A stretch of DNA of 38,010 nt from a virus. The translations under genes and the position numbers were made by a program. Shown here one piece after another: positions 6,879 through 13,015 of this stretch. The stretch is taken from positions 1 to 38,010 of IMG/VR virus record IMGVR_UViG_3300022602_000230; one strand, written 5' to 3'. Positions within the stretch are counted from its first letter, which is position 1. Every line of letters starts with the position of its first letter. The notes beneath the pieces were generated by a model. The model made no database searches, was not told the DNA's origin, and saw only the letters and a list, made by a program, of their open reading frames with translations.

Positions 6879-7145
6879 GTGAAAGATTTATTAGCAGAAG
6901 TATACATAACGGAAATAGCATCTAATATACTAAATGATGATGATTATGAGGCTGCTAAATGGGTAGCCCTTCATTTATTTCATGCTAATGAAGCATATAG
7001 GACTAAAGATATTAAAGATGCTACTGAACATAATAAAATTGCTTTAAAGCTCTTTAATCAGCATATTGCTAAAGGTGTTAATAGTCAATCATTTAGTGCT
7101 GCCGTTCAAGATATGCTAAGACAATACGAAGCAGAAATTAGCTAA
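6879..7145 (+). CDS. Small helical hypothetical protein
   Basis: An 88-residue protein starting at GTG 6879 (VKDLLAEVYITE). It is mostly helical with Ala, Asp and His and no known domain. The late element 5 bases upstream fixes the start. LLAE near the N-terminus matches the prohead-protease consensus, as in the partial gene at the left edge. It ends with a 4-base overlap with the convergent gene on the other strand. Confidence 0.7.
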   Translation: MKDLLAEVYITEIASNILNDDDYEAAKWVALHLFHANEAYRTKDIKDATEHNKIALKLFNQHIAKGVNSQSFSAAVQDMLRQYEAEIS

Positions 7146-7774
7146 CACCATAGAAAGTCTCTGTTTTGTATTACCCAGATACAAAGTTCAGTATCTTTAG
7201 CTTTAATTTGTTTTTCTATCTCATCAACTTCTTTATAACGACTGTCATTTAATTCAGCAGTAATCTCTACATTTTCATAAGCATGACTAAGCTTTTCTAA
7301 TAAGAATGGTCTTACAATTTTTACATAATTATAATACTCTTTAAGTTTAATTCCTGCTTCTGTAGTTTTAGGATTTGAAGAATCATCCCAGACTATCTTT
7401 TCAAAAGCTTTTTCATTTTCTACAAACTCAATAATAGCCTGAAAATGAAACTGAGGCACAAGTTCAACCAAATCCACCCACTTAGAGGTGAATAATGCAT
7501 TACGCATTTTTTGTCTCGGGTTAATAATTTTATTTTTTAAATCTTTTACTGAATTGTAAAATCGTCTAAATGTATATTGAAAATTCTCTCTTAACCAATA
7601 CTGAATAGGATATTCTTTCTTAATATGCTTCTCCCAGTTATCCCAATCGTTTATCATTAAAGCAAAAGGAGCCTCATACCAGCCAGATGGCCAGTACCAC
7701 TTACGAGGTGCTCTTTCTGAACGGTTTAACTTCAACCATTCTTCAGTTGTAGTAGCTATTAGTCTTTTGTTCAT
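7142..7774 (-). CDS. Hypothetical protein downstream of the tandem pair
   Basis: The 210-residue protein is rich in Trp and aromatic residues near its N-terminus (RKWYWPSGWYEAP) and otherwise helical and charged. No family recognised. Its ATG lies inside the end of the upstream gene in a context (AAAAATGA) that is repeated at the junction between the duplicated pair. It probably shares the transcript starting at 8688. Confidence 0.7.
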   Translation of the reverse strand: MNKRLIATTTEEWLKLNRSERAPRKWYWPSGWYEAPFALMINDWDNWEKHIKKEYPIQYWLRENFQYTFRRFYNSVKDLKNKIINPRQKMRNALFTSKWVDLVELVPQFHFQAIIEFVENEKAFEKIVWDDSSNPKTTEAGIKLKEYYNYVKIVRPFLLEKLSHAYENVEITAELNDSRYKEVDEIEKQIKAKDTELCIWVIQNRDFLWC

Positions 7775-8228
7775 TTTTTCTTTCTGTTACTACTTCAGCG
7801 TAATGTATCACTCCATCAACATAATTATGAAAATTTGAAATAAGTGTATTTAAAAACGGATATTTTTTAGTTTCTAACAAGTATTTTATATCCGCATTAT
7901 AATCTAAACGATAGTAGAAGCGTAACGTACCGTACTTCTCTTTCACTTGTTCAGCTATTACCTGCGGGCACTCTACGCTATAAATGTAGTTATCTTCATC
8001 TCTATATCTAGTGGGTTTTATACCTAAATGTTCAGCATCTTCTCTATCTATGTTTAAATATGTAGTATAGGTATAAGTTAGAGCTTGACACAATGTATCA
8101 ATAATGTCATACCAATCATCAGGCGTTTCAATACCCCAGCACATACAAGTCTCTTGCATAGATTTATCTTTATCAGCAAATATCTTTGGATACTTGTTAT
8201 ATAGCTGTACTTGTAGTTCTGGGCTCAT
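7743..8228 (-). CDS. Tandem paralogue B of the KEKYGTLRFYY phage family
   Basis: The 161-residue protein is about two thirds identical by eye to the adjacent upstream gene. Shared blocks are the N-terminus MSPEL, MQETCMCWGIETPD, the WY-IIDTLC segment and EQVKEKYGTLRFYYRLDY. The last block is common in unassigned phage proteins (K-E-K-x-G-x-L-R-F-Y). The Cys-x-Cys in CMCWG might bind a metal. Its start lies inside the end of its paralogue, overlapping by 32 bases. Function unknown. Confidence 0.75.
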   Translation of the reverse strand: MSPELQVQLYNKYPKIFADKDKSMQETCMCWGIETPDDWYDIIDTLCQALTYTYTTYLNIDREDAEHLGIKPTRYRDEDNYIYSVECPQVIAEQVKEKYGTLRFYYRLDYNADIKYLLETKKYPFLNTLISNFHNYVDGVIHYAEVVTERKNEQKTNSYYN

Positions 8229-8688
8229 TTTTTAATTCAGTTACAACTTCAGCATAATGCACTACGCCATTAATATAACTATCAAATTTATTTAGTATAA
8301 TTTCTAACTGCGGATACTTTTTAGTTTCTAACAAGTACTTTATATCATCATTATAATCTAAACGATAGTAAAAACGCAATGTACCGTATTTCTCTTTTAC
8401 TTGTTCAGCCACGACTTGAGGACATTCAACCCGGTAAACATAATCATTACCGTCTTTATAATATTTATCCAAAGGTTTCAAACCTAATTTTAAACCATCC
8501 TCTGCATTAATACTCATAACAGTGCTATATGTATAAGTTAGAGCATGGCATAGTGTATCAATTATCTCATACCAATTATCAGGCGTCTCTATGCCCCAGC
8601 ACATGCAAGTCTCTTGCATTGATTTGGTACTATCAGCAAATATCTTTGGATACTTGTCGTATAGTTGCTTTTCTAATTCTGGGCTCAT
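8197..8688 (-). CDS. Tandem paralogue A of the KEKYGTLRFYY phage family
   Basis: A 163-residue protein and first of the duplicated pair, with the same blocks as its neighbour. The two diverge mainly in the middle (after residue 55) and at the C-terminus. It starts at ATG 8688, 6 bases after a GGAAC-type promoter, and so leads the three-gene unit 8688-7142. Retention of both copies intact suggests both are used. Function unknown. Confidence 0.75.
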   Translation of the reverse strand: MSPELEKQLYDKYPKIFADSTKSMQETCMCWGIETPDNWYEIIDTLCHALTYTYSTVMSINAEDGLKLGLKPLDKYYKDGNDYVYRVECPQVVAEQVKEKYGTLRFYYRLDYNDDIKYLLETKKYPQLEIILNKFDSYINGVVHYAEVVTELKNEPRTTSTAI

Positions 8689-8694
8689 TAATAT

Positions 8695-8710
8695 ATTATA
8701 GGTACGTTCC
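8695..8710 (-). promoter_or_regulatory. GGAAC-type promoter for the tandem pair
   Basis: GGAAC (8706-8710), 5 bases, TATAAT (8695-8700), 6 bases to ATG 8688. Confidence 0.7.
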
Positions 8711-9291
8711 TACTTATATCCAATGACCATATATCTATCATACTCACCTTGATCATCTTTTAATGTCTTGGCTCCTTTAGAAAGTACTTTACTTAACGGG
8801 TACTGAGTTAAAATATCTTCTGGACTATCAAAACTGTTAACAGCATTCTTATTAGCTCTTCCTTGAAAGACACAAAAGGTACCCTTAGGAATGTTATTGT
8901 ACCAACCGTCGCCTTCCATATCATTAATACTAGTATTGATAACTGCACCGTACTTATCCAATTGTCTATAGTCAAGAGTATTGGCATCCTTATTCATACT
9001 CTCTATATTAGATGCATGATAGCCGTCTTTTAATGACTGAGCATTTGTATCAACATTTACTATTTTATCTATTTGTATTCTATTAGTAAGACTTAACATC
9101 TTACTTAGATTACCGTACCAGCTACCTAATATATAAACGGTACTAAAGTCCTTTTTATATTCAGAAAGTATATCAATGAGCCAATTCTTACTAGCAGTTA
9201 AGTCTTCAGTCTTACTACCTATCTGGGTATTAGGACTATCTTCATATAACTTGCCATATCTCTCTGCTATTAATTTAGTATCTAGTGACAC
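8710..9291 (-). CDS. Class I methyltransferase-fold protein
   Basis: The protein has VYILGSWYGNLSKML followed by KIVNVDTN about 20 residues on. That is the glycine-rich loop and acidic strand end of a Rossmann-like SAM methyltransferase. A later strand, YGAVINTSINDMEGDGWY, fits motif IV. The frame is open to 9321, but the in-frame GTG at 9291 is chosen because the late element AATAAATA ends 5 bases before it. That gives 193 residues. Substrate is unknown, and the usual DPPY or similar DNA-methyltransferase motif is absent. Confidence 0.65.
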   Translation of the reverse strand: MSLDTKLIAERYGKLYEDSPNTQIGSKTEDLTASKNWLIDILSEYKKDFSTVYILGSWYGNLSKMLSLTNRIQIDKIVNVDTNAQSLKDGYHASNIESMNKDANTLDYRQLDKYGAVINTSINDMEGDGWYNNIPKGTFCVFQGRANKNAVNSFDSPEDILTQYPLSKVLSKGAKTLKDDQGEYDRYMVIGYK

Positions 9292-9295
9292 ACAT

Positions 9296-9475
9296 TTATT
9301 TATTCTTTTCCTCTTCAGCAAAGTTAAGCTGAATGTTAACTACAATGCCTGCATAGTACCAATCTTTAGCAGTCCATTCAGTAGTCTCATCCAAGTTAGC
9401 TAGACGCTGAAAGTGTTCATCTAAAAATGATACCAGCTGTTCTGCTGATTTAATTTTTTTTAAACGTTCTTTCAC
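9296..9475 (-). CDS. 59-residue hypothetical protein (GTG start)
   Basis: The frame begins at GTG 9475 (VKERLKKIKSAEQLVSFLDE) and contains ETTEWTAKDWYYAGIVVNIQL. It is helical and acidic at the end. The start overlaps the stop of the upstream gene as GTGA, the coupled form used elsewhere in this genome. No family recognised. Confidence 0.6.
   Translation of the reverse strand: MKERLKKIKSAEQLVSFLDEHFQRLANLDETTEWTAKDWYYAGIVVNIQLNFAEEEKNK
9297..9304 (-). promoter_or_regulatory. Late promoter AATAAATA deciding the start at 9291
   Basis: Five bases before GTG 9291, overlapping the stop of the upstream 59-residue gene. Confidence 0.65.
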
Positions 9476-9615
9476 TTTTTAAATCTATCGTGTAAAGCCT
9501 TAGCAAATTCTTGCTTATCAGTAAAGCCAGCCTTCTTCATTACGTCAGCCATAATGGGATTGGTTTTAAGTGATTGCTTTTTTAAGATTGGCTTTTTGGT
9601 AGGCTCTTTTTTCAT
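9472..9615 (-). CDS. 47-residue basic protein
   Basis: The frame starts MKKEPTKKPILKKQSLKTNP and ends with a helical segment KAGFTDKQEFAKALHDRFKK. It is strongly basic in its first half, which suits nucleic-acid or polymerase binding, but no family is recognised. A GGAAC-type promoter (GGAAG variant) ends 6 bases before the ATG, and the stop overlaps the next start. It is thus the first gene of a two-gene early/middle unit. Confidence 0.6.
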   Translation of the reverse strand: MKKEPTKKPILKKQSLKTNPIMADVMKKAGFTDKQEFAKALHDRFKK

Positions 9616-9621
9616 AAAATA

Positions 9622-9637
9622 ATTATATCACACTTCC
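9622..9637 (-). promoter_or_regulatory. GGAAC-type promoter (GGAAG variant) for the gene at 9615
   Basis: GGAAG (9633-9637), 5 bases, TATAAT (9622-9627), 6 bases to ATG 9615. The box and spacer form the last codons of the upstream gene. Confidence 0.65.
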
Positions 9638-9816
9638 TCTTTCTTGCTACCGTACCATTTGATAGCTTGATCAAGAGAGAAGTCTTCTGCAGTATTAAGC
9701 AAACTTCTTACTATTATTGCTTCACTCACACCGTAATGCTTAGCGTAGTTGCTAATTACTTTAGCTTCTGTTTCGTATGCTGTAACGTTAGTTAATAGTT
9801 CAAATGGTCTGTTCAT
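9628..9816 (-). CDS. Small protein, possible ribbon-helix-helix type
   Basis: A 62-residue protein whose central part (AKVISNYAKHYGVSEAIIVRSLLNTAEDF) resembles the two helices of small DNA-binding ribbon-helix-helix proteins; this is weak. It starts 6 bases after a GGAAC-type promoter, fitting an early/middle regulator or inhibitor. No named family. Confidence 0.6.
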   Translation of the reverse strand: MNRPFELLTNVTAYETEAKVISNYAKHYGVSEAIIVRSLLNTAEDFSLDQAIKWYGSKKEEV

Positions 9817-9822
9817 AGTTGT

Positions 9823-9838
9823 ATTATATTACTGTTCC
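9823..9838 (-). promoter_or_regulatory. GGAAC-type promoter for the gene at 9816
   Basis: GGAAC (9834-9838), 5 bases, TATAAT (9823-9828), 6 bases to ATG 9816. The box lies in the last codons of the upstream gene. Confidence 0.7.
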
Positions 9839-10065
9839 TCTTTAACCATTGCCTTAATTTGCTCCCAAGTACCGCCGTTACTAAAATGTTCATCCATTTT
9901 ATTGAACAATATTCTATAAGTTTCGGCTGCAGTATAATATTGGTGAGCCAGGAGTGCTATTCTGGCTACATGTTCCGGTTCATGAAGGAACACTTCTACT
10001 TTACCATCAGGACTAACCTTAACTATTTCTTGTTGATCTGCGTCCATATCTTTAATTATATCCAT
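9829..10065 (-). CDS. Small hypothetical protein
   Basis: A 78-residue, mostly helical, acidic protein with a beta hairpin near the N-terminus (EIVKVSPDGKVEVFLHEPEH). No family recognised. Its start overlaps the end of the zinc-ribbon gene by 10 bases, so it is coupled to it, and its stop forms part of the next gene's promoter. Confidence 0.65.
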   Translation of the reverse strand: MDIIKDMDADQQEIVKVSPDGKVEVFLHEPEHVARIALLAHQYYTAAETYRILFNKMDEHFSNGGTWEQIKAMVKEEQ

Positions 10066-10397
10066 TCTGCTTTTACGCTATAACCTTTTTGATCTAATAA
10101 TTTGCAGAAACCGTTCTTACTTAAGAATGTAATAGCTTTAAAGAAATAAGGTTTACCAAAACTATTTAAATTCCCACTATCATCAGTGCATTCTACTGCT
10201 ACTAACTCTTTTAATATATCGACAGGCTCCATAGAAGGGTTAGTAGGAGCATTAAAGTTAGCCAAAGGTCCGCCCTGCATTACTTGTTGTGCGGTAGATA
10301 TCTTACCGCAAGTACATGCTGATACAATATGTCCTTTTACGTTAAAGCTTGGAGCCCCGCACCTAGGGCAAGGAATGCTGTCTTTTGTATAGTCCAT
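10056..10397 (-). CDS. Zinc-ribbon protein
   Basis: A 113-residue protein with Cys10 and Cys13 (CPRCG) and Cys28 and Cys30 (CTCG), a four-Cys zinc ribbon at the N-terminus. The remainder is not recognised. Such ribbons in small phage proteins often bind nucleic acid or RNA polymerase; that role is inference. It lies 8 bases downstream of the preceding gene, with a near-late element (ACTAAGTA) 5 bases before its ATG, one base off the consensus. Confidence 0.7.
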   Translation of the reverse strand: MDYTKDSIPCPRCGAPSFNVKGHIVSACTCGKISTAQQVMQGGPLANFNAPTNPSMEPVDILKELVAVECTDDSGNLNSFGKPYFFKAITFLSKNGFCKLLDQKGYSVKAEWI

Positions 10398-10405
10398 TTA
10401 ACTAC

Positions 10406-10681
10406 TTAGTTTTTGTATATGAAATCGACAAATGCGTAGTACTGGTCAGTATCAAGCGGTATGTCTAACCTTACTGCTAAAGTTTTAATTAACTGTTGTT
10501 CTTTAATTCTATTAGTCGTAGCAAGTTCTCTAATCATTTTAACATCTCTGTCATATTTCTTAGGAACCTTAACCTTCAAACTCTTCTTTAAAGATTTGAG
10601 ATCTTTCTTCATCTCTTTAACATTATCTCTAGCATCATCAATTAATTCAGGAAGTGTTTTAGAAGGTGTTCTAATATTCAT
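10406..10681 (-). CDS. Small coiled-coil-like basic protein
   Basis: A 91-residue protein with a Lys-rich helical stretch (ARDNVKEMKKDLKSLKKSLK) followed by a helical, Ile/Leu-rich C-terminal half. No named family. It starts 6 bases after a GGAAC-type promoter with a TAAAAT box and heads a three-gene unit with the zinc-ribbon gene and the gene ending at 9829. Confidence 0.7.
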   Translation of the reverse strand: MNIRTPSKTLPELIDDARDNVKEMKKDLKSLKKSLKVKVPKKYDRDVKMIRELATTNRIKEQQLIKTLAVRLDIPLDTDQYYAFVDFIYKN

Positions 10682-10687
10682 ATGTAT

Positions 10688-10703
10688 ATTTTAATCATGT
10701 TCC
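10688..10703 (-). promoter_or_regulatory. GGAAC-type promoter (TAAAAT variant) for the gene at 10681
   Basis: GGAAC (10699-10703), 5 bases, TAAAAT (10688-10693), 6 bases to ATG 10681. It sits just downstream of a terminator. Confidence 0.65.
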
Positions 10704-10705
10704 AC

Positions 10706-10731
10706 AAAAAAACCCTACCTTGGTAGGGTTT
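10706..10731 (-). terminator. Rho-independent terminator of the 11435-10751 unit
   Basis: A 9-10 bp stem, AAACCCTACC with GGTAGGGTTT, is followed on the minus strand by seven T residues. It lies 20 bases downstream of the stop at 10751. Confidence 0.8.
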
Positions 10732-10750
10732 AAATGGAAGTAATTAAAAA

Positions 10751-11011
10751 TTAAACTTTACTTAAAACAGTAACAAGTCCGTTGAAGATTTCGTTAACTG
10801 TTTGAACATCTGCAATTTCGCCTGCTTCTGTTGCTGACTCTTTGAGAGCGTCTAAATCAGATGATAGTTCTTTGAATTCGTCAATAGTAATGTCGCCTGA
10901 TTGTACCTGAGCTGTATACTTAGCTATTTTCGTAGCTGCTTCAGCAATAGCACTTGATGAGTTATTGCTGAATGGATTTAATTGTTTTAAAAGAGATGAT
11001 GTGGATGCCAT
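10751..11011 (-). CDS. Small Ala/Ser-rich helical protein, possible virion component
   Basis: An 86-residue protein starting MASTSSLLKQLNPFSNNSSS, then two amphipathic helices (AIAEAATKIAKYTAQVQSG and TIDEFKELSSDLDALKESA). Composition suits a secreted or virion protein, but no family is recognised. A late element, TATAAATA, lies 7 bases before the ATG, and a strong terminator follows. Confidence 0.7.
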   Translation of the reverse strand: MASTSSLLKQLNPFSNNSSSAIAEAATKIAKYTAQVQSGDITIDEFKELSSDLDALKESATEAGEIADVQTVNEIFNGLVTVLSKV

Positions 11012-11018
11012 GATTAAT

Positions 11019-11026
11019 TATTTATA
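11019..11026 (-). promoter_or_regulatory. Late promoter TATAAATA for the gene at 11011
   Basis: Seven bases before ATG 11011, overlapping the stop region of the lipoprotein gene. Confidence 0.7.
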
Positions 11027-11435
11027 GTTTTTCAACACCAATTGATTTGCGAATATTGTCTGATAGTTCAACAATATCATCACACTTATTAGTAATATAA
11101 GCTTGTGATGGTTTACTTTTTTCTAAACGTACTTGTAACTCTTTTGTTACCTTTTCAAGTAAATCGATTTCTTTTGTTACACGTTCGTTATAAGGGCGTC
11201 CAGTGACATATAGTCTTAAGTTATCAACATCACTTATAAAAACTCTAATACTATCTAAATTATTAGCTAAATTTTTAGCTTCAATTTCAATGTTAACTGC
11301 TCTATTATATTCATTAGAGTCAAAATGTGGGTAACGGCCTAACACTCCATCCATCATTACTTTAGGGTTAAGAGTTTTACAACCAGCTAGACACAATAAA
11401 GAAACAAACAATAAACTATTTTTATATGCACGCAT
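11022..11435 (-). CDS. Phage lipoprotein
   Basis: The 137-residue protein has a basic N-terminus, a hydrophobic core and the lipobox LAGC with Cys19, so it should be processed by signal peptidase II and lipid-anchored. The mature part is helical, with coiled-coil-like heptads (EIDLLEKVTKELQVRLEKS). Lipoproteins in tailed phages may be spanins or superinfection-exclusion proteins; no inner-membrane spanin partner is seen beside it. A late element lies 5 bases before the ATG. Confidence 0.75.
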   Translation of the reverse strand: MRAYKNSLLFVSLLCLAGCKTLNPKVMMDGVLGRYPHFDSNEYNRAVNIEIEAKNLANNLDSIRVFISDVDNLRLYVTGRPYNERVTKEIDLLEKVTKELQVRLEKSKPSQAYITNKCDDIVELSDNIRKSIGVEKL

Positions 11436-11440
11436 AATTT

Positions 11441-11448
11441 TATTTAAG
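11441..11448 (-). promoter_or_regulatory. Late promoter CTTAAATA for the lipoprotein gene
   Basis: Five bases before ATG 11435, overlapping the stop of the upstream gene. Confidence 0.65.
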
Positions 11449-11785
11449 CTGGGTAAACATCTGGTCTCATTCTATGCAATCTTGCGTGTAGTAGTTTTAA
11501 ACTTCTTGCATCCCAAACATCTCTAACCCAGTCAGCATACTTCCAAGTATGCTCTGCAGCTTCATCAAATGAATCAAACTCAAACATTCCGTTTTCTGGT
11601 AAGGGTACACCATCATAACTTAAATCAAACCCTCCGTGTATGGAGGGAACGTACTTACCATTATCATGTTTTAGTATCATCATATAACATTTTCTATATT
11701 GACACTCCCAGGCACCAATTTCTTCACTGCCTAACCATTGATTAGGATACTGTAACGTAGGTGATTTATAAAATGCCTTTTTCAC
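11444..11785 (-). CDS. Hypothetical protein (GTG start)
   Basis: A 113-residue protein rich in Trp, Tyr and His, with a central KYVPSIHGGFDLSYDG and a helical C-terminus. No family recognised. The GTG at 11785 is chosen because a GGAAC-type promoter ends 6 bases before it. It is oriented away from the plus-strand repeat-protein gene at 11834. Confidence 0.7.
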   Translation of the reverse strand: MKKAFYKSPTLQYPNQWLGSEEIGAWECQYRKCYMMILKHDNGKYVPSIHGGFDLSYDGVPLPENGMFEFDSFDEAAEHTWKYADWVRDVWDARSLKLLHARLHRMRPDVYPA

Positions 11786-11791
11786 TCAATT

Positions 11792-11807
11792 ATTATATAG
11801 ATGTTCC
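11792..11807 (-). promoter_or_regulatory. GGAAC-type promoter for the gene at 11785
   Basis: GGAAC (11803-11807), 5 bases, TATAAT (11792-11797), 6 bases to GTG 11785. Confidence 0.7.
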
Positions 11808-11816
11808 TAGCATTTA

Positions 11817-11824
11817 AATAAATA
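11817..11824 (+). promoter_or_regulatory. Probable late promoter for the Ala/Val-rich gene
   Basis: Two overlapping TAAATA elements (11815-11820 and 11819-11824) lie before ATG 11834. The nearer leaves 9 bases, slightly longer than the usual 5-7. Confidence 0.5.
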
Positions 11825-11833
11825 AATTCGTAT

Positions 11834-12898
11834 ATGGCAAACACAATCCAATCTCTAGCCGCTAGACTCACAGCGGTTGAATCAAAACTAACCACACTGG
11901 CCGGTTTAAAAACCTCTGGTGTTGATGCTCAAAGCATTCAAGAACTAGACGCTCGTCTTACTATCGTTGAAAACACAGTAGATGGACTTATCACTAAACC
12001 AGCTACTGACGCAGTTGCAGCATTAGTTGCAGCCCCAGCAGACCAACCACCAGCCCCTGTTGCTAGTGTTGTTGCATTAAGCCCATCGGCCACAGTGCCT
12101 GATGCTGCTGCTATTGTATCAGATGTAGTTGCTGCACAAGCTGCTGCTCCTGCTGTTACAGTACCTGCTGTTGCAGATACAGTTGCTGCTGCCGTTGCTG
12201 CCGTTGTTACAGCTGATCCAGCAACAGTAACAAGCCCAGCTGCCGTAACAGCTGCAATTACTGATGCAGTTGCTTCAGCTCCAGCTATTACAGACCCTGT
12301 TCAAGCTCAAGTTGCTACTGATGCAGTTGCTGCAGTTATTACTGCTGCTACCGGTACAGCTCCAAGTGATACAACCACTGCTGCGGTAGCAGACGCAGTT
12401 GCTACTTGCCCAGTACAAACAGCAGTTGCTGATATTGTTTCAGCTGATCCAGTTCCACCTGCTACAGCTCAAGCAGTTGCAGCTAGTGTAGTTGCAGATA
12501 GTCCAAGTGCAGATGTACCTGCTGCTGCAACCGTTGTAACTAATGTTGTTGCCGATGTTGCACAAGCACCTGCAGCAGATCATCCTGACGTAGTTGCCGC
12601 TGTATCAACAGCTGTTGCCGCTGTTGTAAATGCTGATCCTGCTACCGTAACTGATCCAGTTGCTGTAACAGCTGCTATTACAGATGCAGTTGCCGCTCTA
12701 CCACCACCAGCTGCTGCAGTACAAGCTGATGTAACAGCTGCTGTTGCTGATGTTGTTGCAAGTGCTACTGGTGTTGATACCGTTGCACCAGCTGTTGTAG
12801 CTCAAGTTGCTGATGCAGTTGCTGCTGATCCAGAACTAGATGCTATTGATACACGTTTAACAGCTGTTGAAACTAAACTCGGTACGCTGGGAAAATAG
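11834..12898 (+). CDS. Ala/Val/Pro-rich repetitive fibrous protein
   Basis: The 354-residue protein opens with a coiled-coil heptad segment (SLAARLTAVESKLTTL) and closes with a near copy (DTRLTAVETKLGTL). Between them is a long low-complexity region of Ala, Val, Pro, Thr and Asp. It includes long internal repeats, such as ADPATVT-P-AVTAAITDAVA, occurring twice about 160 residues apart. Base composition is clearly richer in G+C than the surrounding genes. Flanking coiled coils suggest a trimeric rod or fibre. It has no signal peptide, so it is more likely a virion fibre than a secreted protein. A terminator follows. No family is recognised. Confidence 0.75.
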   Translation: MANTIQSLAARLTAVESKLTTLAGLKTSGVDAQSIQELDARLTIVENTVDGLITKPATDAVAALVAAPADQPPAPVASVVALSPSATVPDAAAIVSDVVAAQAAAPAVTVPAVADTVAAAVAAVVTADPATVTSPAAVTAAITDAVASAPAITDPVQAQVATDAVAAVITAATGTAPSDTTTAAVADAVATCPVQTAVADIVSADPVPPATAQAVAASVVADSPSADVPAAATVVTNVVADVAQAPAADHPDVVAAVSTAVAAVVNADPATVTDPVAVTAAITDAVAALPPPAAAVQADVTAAVADVVASATGVDTVAPAVVAQVADAVAADPELDAIDTRLTAVETKLGTLGK

Positions 12899-12939
12899 TA
12901 ACCAGCGTCGGGACAGTAACCTTCAACGTCTCACGCTGG
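12884..12939 (+). repeat. Three alternating inverted 7-mers (ACGCTGG / CCAGCGT / ACGCTGG)
   Basis: ACGCTGG at 12884-12890 (last codons of the gene), CCAGCGT at 12902-12908 and ACGCTGG at 12933-12939. The middle copy can pair with either flank, giving two mutually exclusive hairpins just before the terminator. Confidence 0.7.
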
Positions 12940-12960
12940 GTTTCAAACTTATTCTAATTC

Positions 12961-12991
12961 AAAGCTCCACTTTAAACGGTGGAGCTTTTTT
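12961..12991 (+). terminator. Rho-independent terminator after the Ala/Val-rich gene
   Basis: A 10 bp stem, AAAGCTCCAC with GTGGAGCTTT, an 8-base loop and a T run. Confidence 0.85.
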
Positions 12992-13000
12992 AATGCATTA

Positions 13001-13008
13001 TATAAATA
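13001..13008 (+). promoter_or_regulatory. Late promoter TATAAATA for the autotransporter-like gene
   Basis: Seven bases before ATG 13016, directly after the preceding terminator. Confidence 0.7.
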
Positions 13009-13015
13009 TAAATGC

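Noticed and set aside
9291-9321. Upstream ATG at 9321 as the start of the methyltransferase-fold gene
   Set aside because: It would place the late element inside the coding sequence and overlap the preceding gene; the GTG at 9291 has the standard 5-base spacing.
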